Positions 22,546 to 33,245 of a DNA stretch of 64,000 nt are shown piece after piece. The stretch comes from Paratinospora sagittata (Eukaryota; Streptophyta; Magnoliopsida; Ranunculales; Menispermaceae). The position numbers and the translations under genes were made by a program. Under the pieces are notes generated by a model. The model searched no databases, was not told the DNA's origin, and saw nothing but the letters and a program-made list of their open reading frames with translations. The stretch is taken from the NCBI GenBank assembly GCA_035771175.1, contig CM069606.1, positions 30,027,816 through 30,091,815 of the forward strand, written 5' to 3'. Every line of letters begins with the position of its first letter. The stretch's first letter is position 1.

Positions 22546-24007
22546 TGTAACACCCCGATTTTTTAAAACTTAAATTTCAAGTAAAATAATGAATATTTTA
22601 ATTTTATCGAGAAAGATCACTGAAAATCGAGATGCTAATTGTATCCGTCTATCTTAACCCATAACCATTATATAGATAGTAAAATTTGCAAAAAAAAATA
22701 TGAATTTGTATTCCTCTAACTAACTTACTGGTTAAGATAAACGAATACCCATTTATTTTCATACCAAGGACCACATAATTCTACTATACAAATTTCTATA
22801 GTGAATTATGAGGGTACTTGCCCTTGTCCATCCATCATAGACACAATATTTTAAATACATTCATCAAATAGAATTCAAGTCCAAGGCATTCACACGTGAG
22901 TAAATCACAGGGTCTTTACTAACCGTAATAATGTTCATTGAATTTCGATTGTCAATACAATCCGTTCAAATAATAAACTTTTAAAATCAAATAAAAATAT
23001 TCACTCCTATCACCACAATACTAATTAATTAACCCACCCCTACTACTCTGAACTATGTCACGAACTCGCGATTTTATTCTCATAAGCACCTGCATATGAA
23101 AAATAGGGGTGAGCTTGAAAGCCCAGTGGGTCATCTAAACAATTCACAATATTTTATCATGATACATACACAAGAACATTACAAACAAGTTTCACACATT
23201 AATAGTTGCAACATTAGATTGTTTGAGTCGAGAATTTTATCACGTTCTAAATCATGTACCTTTAGGAAGTCAAACTCAGGGTGGCACTACCCAAAAATTA
23301 GAACTCGTTGGCGATATTCATCCTGAATAACTGCCCCATAATAAACATTGGCGATATTCCTTAGAATAACTGCCCCATAATAATTAATAGCAATATTCCT
23401 TAGAATAACTGCGCCATATGTGTGATTCTTATCTTAATTGTGTTCTTTAGTGATGTCACACCATACATACAACTTAAGTATGATATTAATTGTATTCACA
23501 AATCATATTCAAATTCTACTACACGTAGTATCATGTCACAATGCCAAATATAATAATATTAATGCATAAATTTTCTATGCCAATATTCCAAGTCATACGT
23601 TTCATTATCAGGCATTATAACTTATAAATGAATTCAATTACCACATGAATTGCATGCATCCAATTATCATTTGATCAGAACAAAATCATGTTGACACACA
23701 TATCATCATGACTAACAATCACAACATGGTATATATAAAATCATGTACAATAGGCATGCATAAGCAATCTAATGATATTATAGACCTAATTAATTTAACA
23801 TTTCTATCTATATATCAAAATAAAATATTATGAAGGCCTAGAATCATCCCCACCTGAATCGCTAAATTCCAAATCACTTAAATTCCTCGTCACGCCTAGT
23901 ACTCAACCTGTACACGTATATTACGTTTGTTAATATAAATACTCATAAGAACGATTATGAGTGTAGAAATATATACATAAATATGGTGGTGGGATGTTTA
24001 AACAAGT

Positions 24008-24081
<74 letters not shown>

Positions 24082-25065
24082 GCCTTGTGATATGATATAA
24101 TGATGTGTATGATATAACGTGGTATAACACAATATGTGGTATATATATAATGTGTGGTGACGTGTGAAGCGTTTTGAAAAGGTGTGATATACAATATAAT
24201 CTATAATAGGTGTGTGTTGTGGGACATTTTAAAAAAACAATTCAAAATGGAATAGGGAAATAAAGAAGAAGGGAGGCGTTGATGGTGGTGAGTTGCAGAG
24301 GGTTGGTGGTGGCGATGTGCCGCGGGAACGGAGCGATCAAAGCAAAGAAAGGCGCGAGAGAGTTTGGGTTTTGAGATAGGGTTTCGAGAGAGAGATTCAG
24401 AGTGAGAGAGCGAGAGATCAGAGAGCGGCGAGAGCAGGGGAAAATGGCGGAGAAGAGAAGAGAGAGAGGGCGGCGAGAGCAGGGGAAAATGGCAGAGAAG
24501 AGAAGAGAAGAGAGAGAGAGCGGCGAGAGGGAACGGCTGCAGTTCACCGGCGATTTTGGTGAATATCAGAGAGGGGTTTCGTTTGGCGATTTCAGAGTTG
24601 TAGCGGAGAGTTGCAGCGGCGAGATGGGGTTTCAGGCGTTGGGGTTTTGAGCAGAGTGTTGAGAGAGAGACCTGGCGAGAACGAGAGAGCAGAGGAGAAG
24701 AAGAATTGAAGTCGCAGCGACGATGAGTAACAACGGTGATGGGCGGCGGTGATGAGTAGTAGCGGCTACAGACGGGTTGCAGTGTGCGCTGGCGGAGAAA
24801 AGAAGAGAGAAAAGAGAGGGTTTAGAGAGAAAGAGGAGGTTTGTGCGATTGGTTTCGAAAGGGAGAGTTGGGTTTTTGTGCGAGTGGTTTCGAGAGAGAG
24901 AGGCTTGTGCGATTGGGGTTTTGAGAGAGAGAGGCGAGATTTCAGGCGAGATTTCGGACGAGAATAATTTTGAAATTGGAAGGTAGATATTTTTTTTTCC
25001 GAATTTTCAGGGATTATGTTTGAAATTGGAAAGTATATTTTTTTGATTTTTTTTAGGGGATTACA
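22546..25065 (-). repeat. Element E: solo LTR inserted in D RNase H (minus orientation)
   Basis: The ends are TGTAACACCCC (22546) and GGGGATTACA (25065). The flanks share TATT (22542-22545 and 25066-25069), and D pol reads continuously across the two flanks, so the 2.5-kb piece is an insertion. The orientation is inferred from a GGGGTGAGC..CCCAGTGGG motif near 23105, which is the reverse of the CACTGAGC..GCTCACCCC motif of the other LTRs, and from a minus-strand end GGGGTGTTACA. A long TA microsatellite is at about 24009-24075. A GA-rich tract (24355-24560) contains a duplicated GAGCGGCGAGAGCAGGGG unit. No genes are inside it. Confidence 0.7.
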
Positions 25066-26397
25066 TATTACCTCATATTCAGTTTCTTTCCGTTCAAATA
25101 ATTACTTCAGATTCTTAAAATCTGAAGATAATGTGACCTTTTTATTATAGAGGCAATGCTCTCATTATTTCAAAATAACTACCAACAAATTTCTATTCAC
25201 TCTCAGGATAGTTATTCTCGTGCACTACCAAATATCTGGAGACACAAGTAATTAACCTATCCTTTTGTGTCAATGCACAACTCATATCTGGACGTGATAT
25301 TCATTAATCACAATTACTTCCAGGTTCTGGAAATAGTAATAACATTTAATACTGTGAGATCTTTCCCATGCACAATGGTCCACACATTATATAACATTCA
25401 TCTGGTTTAGTTTCGTGAGTGGAACAGATAGCTTCAAGGATCTTTCCACGCACTTTCTATAACATACAACTAATACCAGAGAACTTCTTTTTTCCATCAT
25501 TTAAATCAGTTTTAACAATTCTCTGATCACTTTTACCTGTCTAGCATCCTTAAGGATACTATTTAAACTAGTCATGTGATCCAAAAATTCCTATCTTAAT
25601 TATATTCAAAAATCATATTCACCGAGCTTGGCATTCAATCGGTGCTCTCTCAGTGACTACAAGATAATTTCGAGGTGCTATTCATGCTCCTCTCATTTCT
25701 TGGAATAATTGCATATATCATCATCGAAGACTATGTAATAATCAAGATATGGTTCATATACCCATTGCATCAATCCTATAAATGTGATTGACACATTAAT
25801 CAAGGTTACCAAAATTTCATAATATCCATATCTTGTCTTAAAATAGTTTGCATTACATCATTTTCTCGAATTCTTAACTGATGGTGCCTAGATCTCAAAA
25901 TGATCTTAAAGATTTGGCTCCATTTAGTTAATCGAATTCGACCATCTATCCATAGTAAAGGATATTCCTTATTTATTATTACCCTACTCAGTTAACAGTA
26001 ATTCATACTTAAACATATTTCACTATACCTTCTTTCCATAGTATCACAAATGCTCTCCAAGGTGGCATATCAAGGATACTAAATCTTTTGCCCATTAACA
26101 CATTTACCTACACCTTAAATCCTCACAATTTCTCTGGTGCTTGACATCAGTTTTATATGCTATCAATCTCCTGTCCAGATAGCAATTGTAATAATTCATC
26201 AGATAACACTCTAATATACCAGCTCACCACAGGAATTTTAATCAACTGCATGCCTTATTACATTACTCTAAATGGCTTTGTACTAGTCATATTCTCCATT
26301 TCCTCGTCAATAACTAGCTTATCTTAGATAGAAGATTTTGAGGGTATAATTTTCTCGAGATTCAAAATGAGAATTTTCCAGCAAAGATAAATAAAAC
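25066..26397 (-). pseudogene. Element D pol fragment: reverse transcriptase and RNase H, heavily decayed
   Basis: Minus-strand frames with many stops still show RT signatures, for example RSRHHQLRIRENDV (about 25900) and a decayed region where the YVDD box should be (about 25720-25700). No long ORF survives. The fragment joins directly to a truncated LTR at 26398, so gag, PBS and the 3' part of the 5' LTR are missing. Element E interrupts it on the left. Confidence 0.6.
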
Positions 26398-27978
26398 GTC
26401 ATACAAGAACCAAAATCAAGAAAATATACTCATAGTGGTTAAACAACAGGTCTAAGTCAATGTGCCCACTAATATCCAGCAAAAATGTTCATCACCAATT
26501 ACAAATGCATCATCAAATTTCCAGCACCAATGTTCTCTCAAGATAAGTCACCAATACATCAAACTCCCAATTTCAAACTCTGCACATAAAATTCAAGCCA
26601 TATTTAATCATTAAAATCAACTAAACACCATTCATTCAAATACATTTCCATGAATTTAAATTTCAACTCAATTCAAGACTCATAAGCAGTTAAACACGCT
26701 ATTATACCGTTTCTGTGGTCAATCTAAATATTTCTACAAGAAAGAACAATGAAAATAAATGTCCAATTCATATTTCCACTAGTTCTCAATTTTATTTTTC
26801 TACTGGAACATGTATCAATTTTATTTAAAATATAGAACATTCCTAAAATTATTTTGTCCACATCGACATGTGTAAAATCAGTCATACTATCATTCTACCA
26901 CCTTCAACAGGTATTTCACTGAGGTTTTACACTCTTGCAGAGGTCACGAAAGTTAATTTTACTCACCAAAATTATATATTTAGTTACTAAAAATATCAAA
27001 GCATATTCAAAAATCACAATCTTGATATTGAAACGTCCGAAATTCAGTTATCTAAGATTCTATGGTCTCAAACAGGATTTTCACTGGATTTCAATTTCAT
27101 TTTATTCATTGGAAATAATTGCAATATTGTTTACAACACTATTCATCAAAGACATGTATAATTTTACTAAAATTGTCAAACGGTCTCCAAAAATCATGAA
27201 ATTAGTATCGATGGACTCAAAATAGTCTATTATACCATTCTATAACTTTAAACTGGAGTTTCATCAGGTTTTAATATGATTCAAAAGGTCTCCAATATCA
27301 ACTATAACTTCTAACAACTATAAAAATTTTAAACAAACAAATGAATGAAATCTAACCACATATTCGGGGCTTCTACAGTCTAGGGAGTGTTTTTCAACCC
27401 TTCGAGCAAATTTTCATTCAAGTCGGGTCAAAATCTCAATTTTGAAAACACCATAAAACGCCTCTTATAACAAAAATTAATCCGCTAGAATCGTCATACA
27501 CTAAAATAGTGAAAATAGCTTACCGACACGTCGGATTTAACCACGCATCCAACATTTTCCCATTTTTCTCTCTTTCCTTCTCTTCGTTCTTCTTTTTCTC
27601 TCTCTTCTGTTTTTTTTCTTCATTCTAAACGTTGAAGAGAGAGAAGAGATTAAAAGTGAGATAAGATTAAAAATGATGATCCCATGCTCCTCATCTAACT
27701 TAATAAAGCAACTTCCCGATCTTAATTTAATTCATTCATTTAACTTTAATTCATTAAATCATACTACAATTTACATATTTAATTAACTAACTCCATTCAT
27801 CTTATTGAATTTATATTATTCATTTAATAATTTTTTTTATTTACTAATACCCCTTAAATATAGCATGTATTTTTATACACGCATATATTTGCCTCTTATA
27901 TATAAAATACGCATATTATATATCTCGATATACGTATAATTTAATGTATATATTTAATTAAAACTACAGGGTGTTATA
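26398..27978 (-). repeat. Truncated LTR of the D family (presumed 5' LTR of D)
   Basis: From GTCATACAAGAACC (26398) to GTGTTATA (27971-27978) it is collinear with about 8605-10254. The counterpart of 7575-8605 is absent. The terminal TG has decayed to TA. The flank ATTTG does not match the left flank CGTTC of the D 3' LTR, so this may not be the original partner LTR. Confidence 0.65.
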
Positions 27979-28281
27979 ATTTGGATCATGAAGCCCAATA
28001 TATTTGCATGAATATAAATCCAACAATCTCCTCTCCACCTTCATATGCACTTTCACCCCATCAACATTAATTCCTCATTCATGTCGTCATCTATGCTCTA
28101 AACATACACACATATATATTATATATTAAGAAAAATAATTTGAAGAGAAGAACTTGCTTAGAGAGGTACTGGTAAAGGGGAAGCAAATGAGGAGGAAATT
28201 AAAAGGAGGGGGGAGGAAGGAGAAAATGAAATCCATTGGAGTCGAAAGAATTTTGTAGGTCTCCATTGTACACAGACATAT
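27979..28281. other. Unassigned sequence left of element C
   Basis: AT-rich with a GA-rich stretch (28190-28240). No ORF or TE ends are recognised. It was contiguous with 39110-39284 before element C inserted. Confidence 0.4.
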
Positions 28282-30031
28282 TGTAATACCCTGTATTTCA
28301 CCAAAAAAAAAAAAATTACTATTTGGGCAACGCCCGAACGTTCAGGCGCATGCCAGAGCGTTTAGGCGCATGACAGAGCGTTCAGGCGCATGACAGAATG
28401 TTCAGGTGCATGACAGAACGTTCAGGCGCATGACAGAACGTTCAGGGGCATGCCAGAACGTTCAGGCACATGACAGAACGTTCAGGCGCATGACAGAACG
28501 TTCAGGCGCATGACAGAAAGTTCAGGCGCATGCCAGAACGGGCGCAATGCATGCCCAAACGTTCAGGCGCATGACAGAACGTTCAGGCGCATGCCAGAAC
28601 GTTCAGGCGCATGACAGAACGTTCAGGCGCATAGGCATACCAGAACGTTCAGGCGCATGCGAGAACGTTCAGGCGCATGCCAGAACGTACAGGCGCATGC
28701 CCGAACGTTCAGGCGCAAAAATCTCTATATAAGAAACCTCCTCATTTCTCATTCCTCACACCAAATCACCTTCTCTTGTGAATTTCTTCTCCTTTCCACG
28801 CATTCTAAGTTTTTGAGACTCTCTGTATGAGACTCTCGGTGCGGTGCAACAAAGTTCTATCAGGAGGAAAGCGCCAGATCTGAAAGCAGTGCAACGAAGT
28901 TCTGTCCGGAGGAAAGCGCCAGATCTGAAAGAAGAAGTTTTATCTGAAGGTGGGGAACGAACATAGGTTTGCGTGTTTCATAACTTTTATTAAAGTTTAC
29001 ATTCAATTATTATTATGTCTACTATTCAATTACACTGCATTATGTCATATACTATTTATACTGCCGCACATATGCCTATATATTTGGAATTCATGTATTG
29101 CACTGTTATAATGCCAGATTTGTGGTCAATCTGACTCAACTAGACTCGGTCTTGTCCTCAGTAACTTTAAATAGTGAACGGGAGGCAGCGGACTGCTCTA
29201 GGCGATTGGTATTTAAGCAGACCTTGTGTCTCACCTCTCAACTGGGGACTGATCTAGTTGGTCTTATTGAAAGCTACCAGCTTATACAGTAATACTGAAT
29301 GTCCTAATCTTGCACGTCGTGATACCGACCCTAATAAGGATCACCAGCCGTGCCAAAGTCAGTCTAAATGTCAAGAAAGACTAGACCAGTAGACTAGACC
29401 AGTTCATGCATTGGCATCATACATATCACCACCTAGGGGCGTATATGGTTTATGACTCATAGAATAGTTAGGAGCATTGCTCACTATTCATTATATTTCT
29501 CTGGAGAGGGACGTACATGAGAACCCGGCTACACCCGGGGAGGGACATCAGTACGTGAATTCAGAGCATCGTTCCTGTACGAGAATTCAGGCGATGTACG
29601 TTCATCAAACCATTACGAGACGGTGTTATGCATACATTCATATTGATTGATTATGATGCTCACATGTGTATTTAAGATATTTGATATTGAAGTATGCTTT
29701 ATTAATTGTTATACTCATGCACTATTTACCCACTGAGCGCGTTAAGCTCACTCCATTATTATCCAATCTTTCACAGGAAATTAGAGTGGACTGGGTGCAG
29801 GTTATGGGGCCCACATTTTTGTACCCTTTGTATGCTTCATTGGGAATTTTGGGAGTATGTTCCCTTGACCATTTTATGTACAAAAGTATTTTGAATTAAA
29901 TGAAATCAGATTTGTACTGTGTGTACCATATTTCCACTGCGCACTCTGTTGTTACCATTATTATTGTTTCAAATGAGCCCCCCGTCCGTGAGTGTACCGC
30001 CGGTTTAGGCGCGTCCGGGTGGGGTGTGACA
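28282..30031 (+). repeat. Element C 5' LTR
   Basis: TGTAATACCC to GGGGTGTGACA, 1750 bp. The minisatellite spans about 28330-28716 (about 19 units, several variant or truncated). The TATA box is at 28726-28733. A roughly 60-bp segment around GTTCTGTCCGGAGGAAAGCG is partly duplicated (28845-28945). The second hairpin repeat is mostly deleted (near 29570). CACTGAGC-N7-GCTCACTCC lies near 29730. Confidence 0.9.
28330..28716 (+). repeat. LTR minisatellite, about 19 units (C 5' LTR)
   Basis: 20-bp units of the ACAGAACGTTCAGGCGCATG type. Most keep GAAnnTTC; exceptions are unit 2 (GAGCGTTT), unit 3 (GAGCGTTC), unit 12 (AAACGTTC), a unit with GTAC, and one truncated unit near 28535. Confidence 0.88.
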
Positions 30032-30036
30032 TTTAA

Positions 30037-30048
30037 TGGTATCAGAGC
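30037..30048 (+). promoter_or_regulatory. Primer-binding site of element C
   Basis: TGGTATCAGAGC lies 5 nt after the LTR end, identical to A. Confidence 0.9.
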
Positions 30049-30880
30049 GTACGGTCCACGGCCCGCCCAAGTCCACCAAATTAGGGGAAGAAAAATTTTA
30101 TTAGATATATATATATATATATCTCTAAAACTATATATACATATGTCAATTATATATAGTTGAGATTTGTATTAAATATATATATATCTAGAAAACTATA
30201 TGATTTTTATATAGTTTGATTTAAATATACATATAGTCATAATTTATTAGAACTATATGTGTAGTTATGATTGAATATATGTATCTATATACCTTAGTGT
30301 ATATGAGGTACGTATAAAAAAAAAAAAAAAAAATTTCAAAAAAATTTTATTTTTCGAAAAAAAAAAAAATTCGAATAAATTTTTTTTTTTCGAAAAATAA
30401 AAAAATTCGAAAAAAACTTTATTTTTCGAAAAATATTTATTCGAAAAAATAAAAATAAAAAATTTATTCAAACAAATAAAAAATAAGAAAAAAAAATTTC
30501 GGAAAAAATTTTATTTTTCCAAAAAAAAAATAAAATTATTTGATATATCTAAAACTATATATATATATGAATTATATATATAGTTAAGATTTAGATTAAA
30601 AACAACTATATATGATTTTTATATAGTTTAATTTCAAATATATATATATATATATATAGTTGATTTATGGGAACTATAGTTATCATTAAATATGTCTATA
30701 CATTCATATGTGAATACGACATATATATACATCAAATCACTAATGAAGAAACTTTCATGATGGCATAACCATCAAAAGAAAACTCGAAAATAATGTCTAG
30801 CAAACAAAACATAAAACTTAAAAATGTTAGGAATATATTTTGTGTTTTTCACACAAATTTATTTTCCTTTCAGTAAAAGA
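30049..30880 (+). other. Element C leader (no gene)
   Basis: AT-rich, with poly-A and TTTTTCGAAAAA palindromic repeats at about 30315-30540. It ends with TTTATTTTCCTTTCAG, an acceptor-like site 8 nt before the ORF1 ATG. Confidence 0.6.
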
Positions 30881-32461
30881 ATGGCCTCAAGGGAAGGACC
30901 AACTTCCACTAGCAGGGAACCAATTCCCACTAGACTCAAGGAATTGTCCAAAAGAGAGGTTATGACTATGAGGAGCATCGACAATAGCGATCTCCGCCTC
31001 CGCCCAATCCTTCACGACAAACTCGCAACTTTGGATTGGTTAAATATAACCAAAGTCGAGGGACAAGTCTCTTACAACTTGGTCAGATCCTTCTACGAAG
31101 CCATGAATTACGGAGGACTTCCAGAAGAGGGAAACAACCCTGTATTGGAGACAACAGTTATGGGGATAAAAACTTCTATCAACGTCGACCTTATTGCTCG
31201 ACTTTTGGAGATTCCGATTGAGGAGAGGATTATTGATCCACATGAACCCCAAACAGTTGCAAAGATCGCAGAATCTAATGAACAATTGTTCAATTCCCTC
31301 GCCAAAGAGCCATACACTCCATCAACATACACCAACCTCCCAAACAATCATCTTAAGCCATCTCTTGCCGGCCTCGGAAAGATTGTATATGACAACATCT
31401 TGCCAGAAAGGGGGACTAGAGGCACTATGTCAAAGGCTCAACTTCTTATGTTATACTGCATAGAGAAGAAAATTACGGTCTTCCTACCTCACATTATTAT
31501 CCAACAAATGTTGCGGGTGATACAAAACCCTTTAAGAAAAGAATTCCTCGGCTATGGAGTCTTGATTATGAGGATACTATACGAGGCAAACGTCGCCACT
31601 TTCGATGGAACGTCAAAGCTCATCACTGAACCAGTTACAGCATCCTCTATCTTCAAGACATATGGCACAAGTGGAGGGGTAATTGACGAAGAGGTATTCG
31701 GCACGACAATAAGAAATGCCGAAAGAATGAGAGACAAGCATGGGCGTTGCCTTCGCAAAAGTCGACGCAAGATGCCCGTCCAAGAAGGGCCAAATAATGA
31801 TTCACATCCAAATCCTACATCAGACCCAGCCCCGAATAGTGATCCAACCGATCAACCATTCACTGACGAAGAGTTATATGCCACACTAAATCAACCTACA
31901 CAAAGTCATGATAGACAAGGTACGCAAGCAAATCCACCAACGTGGAACGTGCCCACTCCAGGCACCACTTCGTACCAAAGATTTCCAACTCCTACGGTAC
32001 AGTATCCGCCAGTTCCACAAGTTGCTGTGAACCAACAACCACACTATTGGGCGTCGCCAAATCTTGGAGGACCAAACATCCCGATAAGCCCATTGTTTCA
32101 AACTTTTTCACCACAAACAACTCCAAATATCCATGGGGTTCCAGTTAGGGGATCCCCGCACAATCAAAACAACTACCTTCCACCTATGAACCAATACTTT
32201 CCCCTAATGTCTATGGCCTACCCTTCTCCTACGAGACAAACGACCCATCAACCACCAATGGGACAACCGACTAACCTACTTAAATGGTTAGATGAAATGG
32301 CATCCAATATTGCTACACTGAGAGAGAGCCACAATAATATATTAACCCGGTTGCAAAACTCTGACGCAGAGCGTGCACACTCTCAACCTTCCGTTAGTAG
32401 TCGTTCTGTACGTAGCAGTAGATCTCGAAGGAGCGGTAGTAGACAAGAAAGTCACAATTAA
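30881..32461 (+). CDS. Element C accessory ORF1, intact, plant transposon-protein-like (about 526 aa)
   Basis: The start is the ATG at 30881 (MASREGPTSTS), just after the acceptor-like CAG. An in-frame ATG at 30824 would add 19 residues if the leader is unspliced. Residues about 25-235 resemble the Pfam 'putative plant transposon protein' domain (YNLVRSFYEAMN, INVDLIARLLEIPIEE, LPHIIIQQMLRVIQNP). These sequences are often found as extra ORFs in plant LTR elements and have no known activity. Residues about 290-480 are P/Q/N/T-rich and low-complexity. A predicted amphipathic stretch follows (LLKWLDEMASNIATL), and the tail is basic and Ser/Arg-rich (SSRSRRSGSRQ). No catalytic motif, signal peptide or membrane helix is seen. 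It lies between leader and gag and is uninterrupted although gag-pol of the same copy is broken. Confidence 0.82.
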   Translation: MASREGPTSTSREPIPTRLKELSKREVMTMRSIDNSDLRLRPILHDKLATLDWLNITKVEGQVSYNLVRSFYEAMNYGGLPEEGNNPVLETTVMGIKTSINVDLIARLLEIPIEERIIDPHEPQTVAKIAESNEQLFNSLAKEPYTPSTYTNLPNNHLKPSLAGLGKIVYDNILPERGTRGTMSKAQLLMLYCIEKKITVFLPHIIIQQMLRVIQNPLRKEFLGYGVLIMRILYEANVATFDGTSKLITEPVTASSIFKTYGTSGGVIDEEVFGTTIRNAERMRDKHGRCLRKSRRKMPVQEGPNNDSHPNPTSDPAPNSDPTDQPFTDEELYATLNQPTQSHDRQGTQANPPTWNVPTPGTTSYQRFPTPTVQYPPVPQVAVNQQPHYWASPNLGGPNIPISPLFQTFSPQTTPNIHGVPVRGSPHNQNNYLPPMNQYFPLMSMAYPSPTRQTTHQPPMGQPTNLLKWLDEMASNIATLRESHNNILTRLQNSDAERAHSQPSVSSRSVRSSRSRRSGSRQESHN

Positions 32462-33245
32462 TTACTGGCATTGTAAACTTTCCTTTGATATATATGAATG
32501 AAATTGTTTTGTTTAAAGACTATCTTTGGTGGGCCCACTTACAACCATTTTTTCTTTTGTATCACTAACTTTGGAGTGGTATGGGACACAACAAAATTGG
32601 AGGATACTAAATAAAATGTGGAAGTAAGAAAACCCATGACCTTGTGTGAAAAGAAACATTTGGAGAAAGTTGCATTACTAATATTATCACTAAGTTTACA
32701 CGGTATGGGACGAGTAACTTTGGACGATACTATTAGTGAACTTCTATTCAACCAATGTTTTTAGAGACCGTGTTCATACAACTTAACTTGGTTGACACCC
32801 TTATTACTAAATTCATGTGGTATGGGACACATGAACTTGGATAATAATCGAAAAGACTAAGAGTAAGCGTCTGAATGCATAAGATTGTGATAGAACGTTA
32901 GCTCAGGCTATTTACCGAGGCCAATCTTAGAATTCTTATGACTCGTATGGATTTTCAATCAAATATATGTATGTTCACAAAAACCAGAACCAAATCATTT
33001 TAAATACTTGCAAAGTTTTCTACTTATTATATAAACATTCTAACCTTGTTTGTTTTTACACCATGGCCACACATACGAGCTATATAAGATTCTTTGATTC
33101 CTCAACAACAACTTTACACTATACTTAGAAAAATAGGTGATTTTAATATTATAGTATTCTCGAAATTGTTGCTGAGCATACTATCACATTATACTTGCCT
33201 ACAGTTTCTTAATCTTGGTTTTATTTTCTCCTTGCCAGTGAGAAA
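32462..33245 (+). other. Element C ORF1-gag spacer
   Basis: Non-coding. The GGTATGGGAC repeats are at 32578, 32702 and 32819, with the same spacing as in A. A TATATAAG-like box lies at 33081-33088. TTTTCTCCTTGCCAG lies immediately before the gag ATG region (33246). Confidence 0.65.

Noticed and set aside
24402..24986. Glu/Arg-rich ORFs
   Set aside because: Translations of a GA-rich tract inside solo LTR E; low complexity, overlapping in several frames.
27979..28281. A host gene promoter or 5' UTR
   Set aside because: GA-rich and AT-rich text without ORF, splice signals or conserved elements that I can support.
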